This document shows, piece by piece, positions 1 to 10,200 of a stretch of DNA of 64,000 nucleotides (the stretch's first letter is position 1; each line of letters begins with the position of its first letter). This DNA comes from Puffinus mauretanicus. Its lineage: Eukaryota; Chordata; Aves; Procellariiformes; Procellariidae. Made by a program: the position numbers and the translations under genes. The DNA is taken from NCBI GenBank assembly GCA_023333565.1, contig JAJKFH010003493.1, forward strand, positions 3,655,717 through 3,719,716, read 5' to 3'. The notes beneath the pieces were generated by a model. It did no database searches. It was given only the letters and a program-made list of their open reading frames with translations, and was not told the DNA's origin.

Positions 1-394
1 CAGGAGGACTACAAATCAAAGCCAACTACATCTTTAATAGCTAAATTACTCTTCCTTTGCAACTACAATTCAGGTCTTATTAGCAGCAGGAGTTAATGAG
101 AAAAGTCACACCCATTTAACTTCACATCAGGATACCTGATTGTGCCACTACTTACTGGTGTGGCTGCTTTGTTCTAGTGCATTACCTACGGATATGTAAT
201 TTAATAATTAAATATCAGATGCGAAATACTGTTACATTGGTATGAATCTGATATAGACAAACACAGGCATATTCCAAGGATAGCACGTGGCACCAAGCTG
301 AGGTTCATATGATTTTCTTTTAAAAAGAAAATAAAACAATGAATGCAACCAAATTGCCAAAGTTGTTTCTGTTTCCCATTTCTAATGTCTCCAG
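1..394 (+). other. ZNF385D: ZNF385D intron (3' part) with splice acceptor
   Basis: Non-coding sequence before the first visible exon, ending in a pyrimidine-rich tract and the acceptor CCAG at 391-394. The exon that would supply the Cys pair of the third zinc finger is not here, so it lies upstream of the window. Nothing else recognisable is seen in this stretch. Confidence 0.8.
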
Positions 395-573
395 GGACTA
401 AGCACAAAACTATGCTGGAAGCTCGGAATGGAAGTGGAACCATAAAAGCCTTTCCCCGGGCAGGCGTAAAAGGCAAAGGACCTGTGAATAAAGGAAACAC
501 AGGCCTTCAGAACAAAACATTTCACTGTGAAATATGTGATGTGCACGTAAACTCTGAGACACAACTGAAACAG
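395..573 (+). CDS. ZNF385D: ZNF385D coding exon, third-from-last: end of zinc finger 3, linker, first half of zinc finger 4
   Basis: ZNF385D is a nuclear protein of the ZNF385 family, with C2H2 fingers of the JAZ/matrin (U1-like) type that are generally linked to RNA or structured nucleic acid binding. Its exact role is poorly known. The exon starts with two bases of a split Gly codon and then encodes 59 residues. The first are T-K-H-K-T-M-L-E-A, whose His (codon 403-405) is the last zinc ligand of finger 3. A basic Gly-rich linker (GSGTIKAFPRAGVKGKG) follows, and then FHCEICDVHVNSETQLKQ, which carries both Cys ligands of finger 4. The match to the D paralogue as I remember it is essentially exact; ZNF385B differs at several linker positions. 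The acceptor is CCAG at 391-394. The donor is CAG|GTACTC, poor at positions +4 to +6. The exon ends in phase 0. Confidence 0.95.
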
Positions 574-1949
574 GTACTCAGCTAGTTTGCAGAGTGTGAG
601 TCCTTGGCTGTTCTTCGTTTTCATGGTGGTAAAGTACCAACACGATCAGCATGTGTCAGTCTAACAGTTCACATCCAAATGGAGCTTACAGATTTTGCCC
701 TTTGTACTTGTCTTTCACGCTGTATGTTTTGTTTTGGATATGATTTTCCCTTGCACAGAATATGTTTTCTCCAAAGCTCTTGATTATATATATGTCTTAA
801 GAGTTATAGAAGCTGTAAGCTGCAACATGTTACAACTGTCTTTAGATTACTATAATTGGCATGAGCTAATAAACCCTGCCATTGTGTACTGCATGATATT
901 TGCCTTGACAAAGAAGCGGAGGTGGGTGCAGCCAGTATTTTCACAAAACACTGAATAACCTGGTTAGAAATGTGGGATGGAGAGGATTTGTAATATTTTT
1001 TTATCAGTGTTACTCTGTAACTGAGAAGCATGACCTCTAAATTGCAATTACACTAAGTCAGCTATTATGTTCAGTCATTTTTCAAATGAACAAAGCCTTT
1101 GTTCTGAAAAACAATTAGTTTAATTCCATATGCCTTTTGGAATTAAATACTTGTTAAGGAACTTTATGAGAATGAAGATAAATTCTGTAATGGACAATAG
1201 CAATACTTGTCTTCTGCTTTCAGGAAAAAAAAATGTCCAGTTCTTTGTCTTTATTTGTGAGAACTCTCTTGAGAATGAAAATCAAAGTAAAAATATAGTT
1301 CTGAAAAAGGTCCCTTACATTTAATACTGCAGTAAAGTCTGTGTAGAAGGATTCTTGTAAAATCTCGTAGATTTTATGAAGAAGATAATGGATTTTGTGG
1401 GGTTTTTTCACTGTCACTTAGTTTGATATGTAACCACCTTTCAGCTGAATTCTTAAAAGGATGTCTAGGCTTCTTAGGGATCTGAACAATCTTGTGACCT
1501 TCCCCTCCCCTTCCACCCACCCCAAATAGGGGATGCTCTACTAGCTAATATTCTTCCAAAACTTTCTATCAGCAGTGGATTGAATTTGATGGGTACCTTA
1601 CAGAGATAGGGAGGAATTTTTCAAAGCCTTCTGTCTTTGACCTGATTCAGGTCCTGCTGAAGTTAAGAAGGGTGAGAAAATCATTGATTACAGTGGAAGC
1701 AGAGTTGAACTGAGCACTGTGGAAAATCACAGACCCAATATGTGATGCACAAAGGATCGTTCAAATTGGAACAGACCCTATTCCCATTCGTTATTGAATT
1801 AGTTAAAGTAATGCTGTTGTAGCATTAACGAGTATGGACCAGTAACCTTCAGTACTGGCACACCCTTGTGTAAAGCAGAACCTGAAATGATCTATTAAGG
1901 AAATATCACTCTTCCTTTCCCCCCTCCCCCCCCCAATTTATTTTAACAG
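574..1949 (+). other. ZNF385D: ZNF385D intron between the two halves of zinc finger 4
   Basis: A 1,376-base intron. It begins with the weak donor GTACTC and ends in TTTTAACAG. The polypyrimidine tract holds C runs of 6 and 9 bases (1919-1924 and 1926-1934). Retention would add Val-Leu-Ser and then a TAG stop at 583-585. Small open frames inside it resemble no known protein, and no recognisable repeat is seen. Confidence 0.85.
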
Positions 1950-2051
1950 CACATAAGCAGTAGAAGGCACAAAGACAGAGCTGCTGGGAAGCCGCCTAAA
2001 CCTAAATACAGCCCTTACAACAAACTCCAAAAGGGAACACATCCTCTAGGG
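1950..2051 (+). CDS. ZNF385D: ZNF385D coding exon, penultimate: second half of zinc finger 4
   Basis: A 102-base exon of 34 whole codons. It begins HISSRRHKDRAAGKPPKPKY, so its first codon is the first zinc-binding His of finger 4. Joined to the previous exon this gives the spacing C-x2-C-x12-H-x5-H typical of JAZ/matrin-type fingers. The rest is the basic stretch SPYNKLQKGTHPLG; the human protein, as I remember it, reads KTAHPLG at its end. The acceptor is AACAG at 1945-1949 and the donor is GGG|GTAAGC at 2052, a good match to consensus. Both edges are phase 0, so skipping would keep the frame but remove both His ligands. The exon is too short and lacks a start codon, so it would be missed by a search for open reading frames. 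Confidence 0.95.
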
Positions 2052-5000
2052 GTAAGCCAATCACCTTTTTATTTTACTTTTATTTTAACCCTGCTGAGTA
2101 GGGTTTTTAGAAAATATCAGTGGAAAAATGTTTAAAATGAGAGGAATAGTGTAAGCAATGGGAGTATACAAGTATCTGAATGAGCCCACGGAAGCCCACA
2201 AGGGACTTTTTATATACTTTGATGGGTGTGAACTACAACCTGTGGGTCCTCATTTTTTGTAGCTACTCTGAATAACCTCTGAAAAGAAGCTTGTTTCAAA
2301 GGTCATTAGAGAGCAACAGACGAAAGAAACATCCAGATGTCAAACAGGATTTTTCCAGTTTTCACCAAGGACAATAGTGATGAAATGACTAAATAAAACT
2401 CTATAAAACATAAAACCTTTATTCTGTCCTTATTTAGAAAATTATTGAGATAACAATTGAAACAATTTTAAAAATTCATCTCTCATTTCATTCCACTCAG
2501 TTTCAGGATGGTTCTGGCCACATTTTCGACTGCCAGGATAAACTATCTGAAACACAGTTCTTACTGGCTTCGAAAGCTGAGAAAAAGATTTACTTTTTAA
2601 TAAAAAAACACTGCTAGGATCCTGTCATTAGTTAAGAAACAGCTTATATTGTGGGTGGGATAGTGAAACATCTGACATTTATCTCCATCAGATAAACTGC
2701 ATGATTGTTTTATATTGGTATTTTGTAAGGGTTTATAGATGGTTTTGGCAGGGGGAGGATGTTGATTCATTGGCCTCATAGAGATTAGCCCCTTATTTCT
2801 TGACCATCTTCTCTAATGCAGGCAGAATATGGAGCTTTTTTCTGTGAAAACCCAATTCTCTTTAAGTTGAGTTAAAGCTCTTTTCTTTTTGGGGCAGCCC
2901 TCATGATAGGTATATTCATGCACGATTCAGTTGGGTAGGAGCTTTCCTAGATGTTGTAGCATAATGCAGGGCACCATTCTGGTAGATCCACTAGTAGGGA
3001 AATAGCCCCATAGGGTTTTTCAGTAATCCACCAGGAAGACCAAGGTCTCCAATACATATAAGCTATACTGAGAGGAATAGAAAATATGTAATTAGGTAAG
3101 TAGGATATGGAATCAATAAAGCCTCTCTGACAGAATTATTCCTTTAGGAAATTCATTGTTTCCCAGGGGATGAAAATAACTATTACGTTACTGTTGCTGT
3201 TGTGCACAGTTCTCTAGTTGCCAATTTATGTAATGGTGATTTCTGAGAACTCCAGACAAGGATCAAGGCCATTTAGTTGCTGCATGGACAAATAAAGCAA
3301 TGTGTCCTTTTCCTGCTCCCTTACTCCCAATTGCTCACAGTATACAAGTCAGGCCAGAGGTTAGCAAAGAAGCAAAGGGGATTTAAGAAGGAGAGAATGA
3401 ATTAGCAACAAATGAAGAGATATGTGTAGTAGAATGGCGGCTGCACTGAGAAAGGATGACAGCAGTTCTCCGTTTAGTCTTTTTGGTTTTGAATAGAAAA
3501 AATACTGAAATTGCTGTCACTTGAAATGCAGAATGGCATAGCAACACGTACCAAAGATGTACTAATTTTACTTTGAATGTAAATGTTTTTGATGGGCTCT
3601 AGGCTTTTTCTTTACTCCCCGTTAATTTTTCGAGTCATTTACTGTCCCTTAGTTTACTTCATTGGAAATGAAATTAATAATGGCTGCTTTATTCTTCATG
3701 TTGACCTGTGTGTTAACTAGTACTTGCAGAGAGGTTTGAAATGAAGGTGCAAGGTACTGTATATGCTAAATATTACTGGTTTTGCAGCTACCTTGAAACC
3801 AGAACCATGTTGATAAATTAACTGAAAAGCTATCTAACTTTATTAGAAGTTCCTGATTCCTCCAAGAATGGCAAGATAGTCCTAGCCTTTTAATATAAAT
3901 AGTCACATAAGATTTTTGTTCTTCGTGACAAAAAATGTATAAGCATCACCAAATTTTTTTTCCACAGAAGTTAGAAAAAGGACATACTACATTTTCATAG
4001 CTTTTCTAGACCAAAAACTTTCCAATGCCATGTTTTCAATATCATTTGTACTGCTTTGTCTAGTCTAGTTTTGCATGCTTCAGAGAAAGAAGCTTTATGA
4101 ATTCCCACAGTACTATTTCAGAGTTTAAGAAATCTTGTATTGTTGGGACTTCATATTTCTTCAAGCCACAAATGTCCAGCATACTACACTGGAGAGAAAG
4201 AGGTTATCAGGCGTTTGATAGTTCAAACTTCCTGCAGTGAAATAGCTCTTATGAAAAACATCCTTCACTGGGAATTCTAGACCACAATCACAGCCCTGTT
4301 GTTTTGGACTGGGTTTTTTTTGTACTTTGTACTCAGGATTTTTTTTGTTGTTTGAGAGCTTTTGTTTCTTGTCTGTTCTAAACAACGCTGAAAAAACCTA
4401 TTTACTAAAAAATGTAAGGAAGGAGGAAAAAGTCAAATGCTCAGCAAGGGAAGAAGACAGCTTGGATCTGTGGGTGTAACACTGATCAAGGGAAAGATCA
4501 GATCATTGCTTTTCATAGGCACTATGAGGAATTTTGTATATAGCATCCATTATGTCCTCCGTTAAGAGAATTACAGAATCTGGTCCCCTCTGAGTATCCC
4601 TCCCAGACCTTCAAAGGACCTTGAGGCCAGCAGAGTTGCCAATGAGTATTAGGAAAAGTCAAAATCCTGTATCCATCTGGCTGGCAAAGAACCAACAAAT
4701 TTTTTAGAATATGGTAATAGTGTAATGATGAATCTCCCTGGTGGTTCATGCCAGACTATTCCTGTCCTTATTTTCTGACTATTCACTCACCAAGGTACTG
4801 TTGAGTGGAAAGTATCAGACTGATATAGTGCAAGTTAATTATTTGAAAGCCCTGTTCAATTCAGGAATGAGAAATTGTGTTTCCCTGTGAGTGAGGAGCG
4901 TCCATACTTGCACTGAGATGTACCACAGCATGGTACATATATTCATATTCTGTATATCAATACCACATATTCAGGTTTATGTTCTTTGCAAAGGGCCTCA

Positions 5001-6169
5001 GGTCATGCCAGGACACAGACCCACCGGAAGTCTGTCAGAGCCAATGGGAACTTTTCTTTGTCAGTGGATGAGGTTTCTATTCTTATCTCAGAGTTATAAA
5101 ACCAGAACAACAAAGGTATTCAGGCTCATGGCTTCTCATTAGAAACTTGAAATCCCATCGAAATCTGCAGAAATCTATGTAGACTACTCTGATGTTCATT
5201 TGTATGCATACCAAATGTAAATTCTCTTAAATAATAATGGACCTCTGTCAGTATTTTCAATCAGTCTGGGAAAAGCTTGAGTTTATTTTTTTTCTTTTTG
5301 GAAACTCTAAATGAGGAGTTTTTCAAATTCTGTTTGGTAGTGCACAAGACTCATGATTTAAACGTTTTTAAAGCAGAAGCCTCAGTGACAGTAACAAAAA
5401 TACCATCGTTTGGCACCATACTAAATGATATAGGCAAGCGTTTTTCATGACAACATTTTAAAATATCTGCGACTTTTTTCACAGTCCTTGTAAGAATGAA
5501 CAGTATCTTAGTGAAAAACATTAGAAGACACAGCAAGATGACAGAGGGCAGCACCCATAGAATTCATCACCTATTTGAACATATGAAACATTGGGAGATT
5601 TTCATAACCAGTGCAAGATAAGCTTTGTTTAGTTGCTTGTTATTAGAGGCAGGAGCTAACAGAGAGGAGCTAGCTGGAGATCTTAATTTTAAGTAGAACT
5701 TGCATCCTAATGATAAAACCAGAAGTACCGTCTTAGCCAGACCAGGGAACAGGCTATGTTTTCATTCTGCTCTGGTCTCTATCATAAAGCTGTCCAGATG
5801 GAGGTCTTTTAATTGATGGCTAATTATTCTTTATTTAATTCTTGCAGGGTACAGGCAGCTTTCCTTTGGTGCAGATTGCCCAGCCCCTTTTTAGGTTTGC
5901 TTTGATTTCTAATCTCATATTAAATTATAAGTCTCAGTGATAAGGAATGAACATTGAAACTCTTTGTCCCCAACCAAAACCTGCTCACCCTTGTCCGATG
6001 CACGAGATTGTATCTCCTGTCACAAGCCTGCAGCTCGAAGAGTCAGTAGCCGCCACAAGGCCTCACTTACTTGATTTTGCACTTATAATCTTAAGTCAAA
6101 TTCCCTGTCGTGTAGCTAATATGAACAAATTATGTCTGTCTGTTTGTTTGTTTTCTCTCTTCCCCACAG
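2052..6169 (+). other. ZNF385D: ZNF385D last intron
   Basis: A 4,118-base intron from GTAAGC to a strong acceptor: a TGTC/TGTT-repeat tract, then TTTTCTCTCTTCCCCACAG at 6151-6169. Open frames within it are short and resemble nothing known. No transposon could be recognised with confidence. Confidence 0.85.
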
Positions 6170-6403
6170 GTAAAATTAGTATTTTCAAAGGAACCTTCAA
6201 AGCCGATGGCTCCACGAATCTTACCAAATCCGCTAGCAGCTGCAGCAGCAGCTGCTGCTGTGGCTGTGAATTCCCCCTTCAGTCTTCGAACAGCCCCAGC
6301 AGCCACCCTTTTCCAGACTTCAGCACTTCCTCCAGCACTCCTACGACCAGCTCCAGGGCCTATACGGACCACCCATACTCCCGTGCTGTTTGCTCCTTAC
6401 TGA
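6170..6403 (+). CDS. ZNF385D: ZNF385D terminal coding exon: Ala/Pro-rich C-terminal tail and stop
   Basis: Encodes 77 residues and a TGA stop at 6401-6403. It starts V-K-L-V-F-S-K-E-P-S-K-P and continues with MAPRILPNPL, then a run of eight alanines (GCA/GCT codons, about 6233-6256). After VAVNSPFSLRTAPAATLFQT comes a Pro-rich segment, and the protein ends PIRTTHTPVLFAPY. The L-F-A-P-Y terminus is shared by the ZNF385 family. The flanking residues fit ZNF385D rather than ZNF385B, which ends ATPASILFAPY as I remember it. The tail has no zinc finger and is probably disordered. The alanine run uses mixed codons, which limits slippage. The start is set by the acceptor at 6165-6169 and by the phase-0 junction with the previous exon. 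A longer overlapping frame (5947-6435) is a shadow. Confidence 0.95.
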   Translation, partial: VKLVFSKEPSKPMAPRILPNPLAAAAAAAAVAVNSPFSLRTAPAATLFQTSALPPALLRPAPGPIRTTHTPVLFAPY

Positions 6404-6795
6404 ACTCCAAACAGGAATTAATTGTACTGCAATAATTTTTCAAATCAAAACAAACAAACAAAAAAGAAAATCAAGAACATTGAACTATGCAGTGTTTATT
6501 TATAGTTTAAAGTATATATGAAGAGCCAGGACTTTTGATAGAGAACTGAACAAATTCTAAAAGGGGGAATGGGCAGTATTTTCTCCAGATGAGAACATTC
6601 CTCTTGAGTATTGATCGTTTTAGAACTGATCTCCAGCATTGACTTGTAGTGACATATAAAACTTATGAAGCCTTTTGACTGTGCTTTTTGGCACATATTT
6701 CCCTGCAATGTCTTTCCTGCTTTATGAAACAACTTACAAATTTGTCTAAAGGGCATTAACTGGTTCCAATGTACATAAAATACTTTATTCTGTAG

Positions 6796-6801
6796 ATTAA
6801 A
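6796..6801 (+). promoter_or_regulatory. candidate poly(A) signal ATTAAA
   Basis: The common variant hexamer ATTAAA, about 390 bases after the ZNF385D stop. The bases after it are A-rich, without an obvious GU-rich downstream element, so support is weak. Confidence 0.2.
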
Positions 6802-7239
6802 GAAGAAGGAAAAAAAAGAAACACTGTGAATAGTAGTACCCTTACCAATCCTCCTGCCAAATCAGCAGTTACTGGGTATTTATCTGAACAAAAGTAGATA
6901 CAATAGATGTCTTGTAAAACAGTAGTATTGTGTCTCTATCTATGCCACTAGGTTTCTAACTGAGTTGCAAAAGATAAAATGAACAAATTACGTCACTTTG
7001 GTAAGTGGTTCAAAATGATGACAATAATGTGGAGCTGTTCTTGGTGAGCAAAAGTTGTTTTCCTCACCCATACAAGAATAGGCGTGAAGGTAATCTATGG
7101 TTAGACAAAGTAAATGATAAAAGAAGATTTAGTGGGGGAAAAAAAATCCAGATGCTGTACACAGAATAGGTCAAACTTTTATTTAACTGAGAACGTATGT
7201 GTACAGTGTGTGTGTATTCAAAAGGTGTAATACATACAG

Positions 7240-7245
7240 AATAAA
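7240..7245 (+). promoter_or_regulatory. candidate poly(A) signal AATAAA
   Basis: First canonical AATAAA after the ZNF385D stop, about 840 bases downstream. A GT-repeat stretch lies about 20 bases before it (7204-7215), not after it, so cleavage here is plausible but not shown. Confidence 0.35.
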
Positions 7246-7260
7246 TCAATGTCTAAGGCA

Positions 7261-10200
7261 TGCCAGTGGACAGCAAAAAATACACTTTTGTCATGAAACA
7301 GGCCTGACACTTTAGTGTTGAGCAGAGGAAAGACACAAATGGGTTACACATAGTCATAACTAGCAAATGAAAAGCAGGAGAGAAATCCTGGCCCCATTTA
7401 AGTCAGTAAAAGTTCCTCCTGACTGCAATGTAGCCAGAATTTCATCCCAAGAATGGCACATATTCTTTTTATATCACACCAGTGGGAGTGTCTGTAGATA
7501 CAGGAAATATTTTTTGCAATAGGCTTAGTCTTAGAAACAGATTTATCCTCTTGTTTTATTTCCTACTGATGTGATATAAAATATCTTGAAATACCTATAA
7601 AATGTAAACAGCAACACATGAGATACATATTACAAGATAACTGCACATCGTGGGTTTGGAACAAATACAACCTTTAGGATCTGAAGGGACCCTTGAATTC
7701 TGTAGCTGACCTTTATGTATGGACAGCTTAAAGCCTTATATATTTACTGTGAGGCTTAAAGGGGTTGACTGTGTCCCTTTAAAGTAAGATTTATCAGGGG
7801 TATATATAGATATATTGTATATATGTTAGAGTAAGAAAAATAACTTATAAACAGAAAATCTACTATATGAAATAATTATATAACCATTGAGTTTCACATG
7901 TGGGTCATTAAGTGGTAAGTAACAAACAGCAGAGAAAAAAATAGGCTTACTGAATCTGATTCTTGCTGCCTGCTTTTTCCCATAGGGAGCTGAAAAGTAT
8001 CTATTAATATTATGGAGTGCGCTGCTGAGTCACGTGCAACCACTCTGATGTGTAGCTAAGTGAAATGCCTACCATACATTTAGGAGGAATAAAATTTAAA
8101 AACATAATTTAAGTTTAGATGCGGAAATGATTTGAAAGATTTTATTACAAGGTAGTAATGCAAAATATTGACCATGTGGTTGCTATATAATACTGCCTGT
8201 GGTTAATATGGACAGTAGGGAGATATAGATGATGGGAATATACAGCACTTTTGACTTGCAGTTCATCAGTGAGCCTTCCATATGCATTGGTATTTGCCAT
8301 TTTTTAAACCTCTCTGCATTTAGATTTTATTAAAAAAAATATATAAAAAGAGAGAAAGAAGAGGTTCCATGGATGTCTGTGTCCAAAGAATTCCAAAGAG
8401 ATACATTTATTTATCTATAAGTATTAAAATAAGTTCTATACTATGTATTTGTATTTCATCCAGTTTATTTGCAAACGTTTGTGCCTTGAAATGAAATGGG
8501 TTTTTGGTTATATTTAATTCACTCCTATGTAGCCATGAAAAAGATGCGATGGTGATTTCAGGGCTGGTTACAAGCTGGATTGCTTTGGCCCAATTTCCAA
8601 AACAAGAAGAATATGAGTAAGTTCCTGAAGCCAAGTTTAGGCACCTAAATAACTAGGGGCTGACATTTAAAAGGGCTCCCTACTCTACAGCTCCCAGTAA
8701 AGAGGCAGTAAACAGGCCAGCCTTTAAAACCTGCGCCTAACGCTCAATTTAGAAAATGTTTCCTTTTATTTGGGTACATAAATATAGTGTAGTAAGGTTC
8801 AACACCTCTTTGCAAAAACTTGGCTGCCGTCTTTTAAGCCTGCTTTCACCTTCCATCTTTTTGCAGAAGTTGTAGTGCCATTGCCAGAAGTGTTCAGATT
8901 CCTCCTTGAATAGGGCACCGGTTTTCAAGCTGCGCTCCGTGAACCACCATTTATCTCCAGAGCCTGTGTAAGTAAGATCCTGCTAAACCAGCAGAGGAGG
9001 ACTGGCGTTTTGGGAAGGGAGAAGGTCTGGGCAGACTATCTTTTCCCCATGAAAAAACACGCAGATGGGAAAAGGGAAGACCCACAAATATCCTGTAGGC
9101 TCTTATGCATGGCCTTCTGGTGCTCAGACACCTGCTGTACATCCTGCCATGTTGTTGTGATGCCATCAAAATCAACAGGCTGATCCTTGCCAAAAAGTGG
9201 CCTGTGGCATGTATGGAGGCACAGTACTAAGGGCAGAGTTAATACAAGTTTTGCTAGAAATAAAGAGTGTGTCATTCCAACTACTTACATCAGCTAACTT
9301 GCAATGACACCTTCAGTTTTCTTGGACCTCTTTTGTCACAGTGCTCTATGGAACAAGTTTTTGTTCACACAAGTCTCTTTTAAATTTCAGCTGTAAACAA
9401 CAAACTCAGTTCTTTTTATGTCTCTTACTCACTACCTAATAAAGGATAAAGCCTAAATGTTAGAATGTATAGTGGATTTTCTGTGCCTTGCTGTTCCACC
9501 CCACTCTTGGTCAGTAACGAGTCAATGTACCCAGGATGTCAGCACAACAGTTTTATTATATATATGTCAAGGAAAATACTGGCACAGCAATCTGATTGGG
9601 CAAGGAAAGCTTCCAGTCAAGGGTATGTCCACAGCAGCTGACAAAGGAGCTAGCAAACAGAAGACACTTTACATCTACTTGTCAATACATCCAATATGGA
9701 GGGCACTATAAAAGAAAAATGTATCATCATATTTGGTATTACAGTAACACTCCAGGGCCAAGAGGAAGCCTAAAGCACAAGGAAACAGATAATTTCATGG
9801 AAGACACAGTCACTCACTGGAATAACAGTGTGAAATCAGCCTGCAGGGAAATGGCTGGGTATGAACTCAGAAAAACAAACAGGTTCAGGGATGTTTCCTT
9901 AAATTCTATACAAAGAGTTAAAGAATGACTGTTCTGTTCTGACCTGAAGAGATGGTATTTTTGTGGGAGGGATATATGTATTTATATTTTTACGCTATCT
10001 GCGTTTTTCCAACTATCTCTGGCTTCAAACCTTTGTTCTGAAGGATCATCATTGCTCTGAACCATGAAATCAGTTACCTTCTTGAAAGCTGCTGTAAAAG
10101 CTGATGTGAGAGATCAGTAAGCAAATGGTATAAATACAATGATCTAAAATGAAAAAAAAAATGAACTGGCCATGTCAAGGAATATTGTATTTGAAAAGTA

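Larger units (their letters stand above)
6404..7260 (+). other. ZNF385D: ZNF385D 3' untranslated region (minimum guess)
   Basis: AT-rich sequence directly after the stop, with an (AAAC)n-like stretch near 6447-6462. No coding potential is seen. The end is not known. I set it just beyond the first canonical AATAAA at 7240-7245. Further AATAAA hexamers at 8088, 10221 and 10252 would allow a longer transcript. Confidence 0.5.

Noticed and set aside
6130..6372. 80-codon minus-strand frame rich in Ala and Gly
   Set aside because: Antisense shadow of the GCA/GCT alanine run in the ZNF385D exon.
5947..6435. 162-codon open frame on the + strand, Ser-rich at its end
   Set aside because: It overlaps the terminal ZNF385D exon in another frame and runs through the intron and acceptor. 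The frame at 6170-6403 encodes the recognised protein, so this is a shadow.
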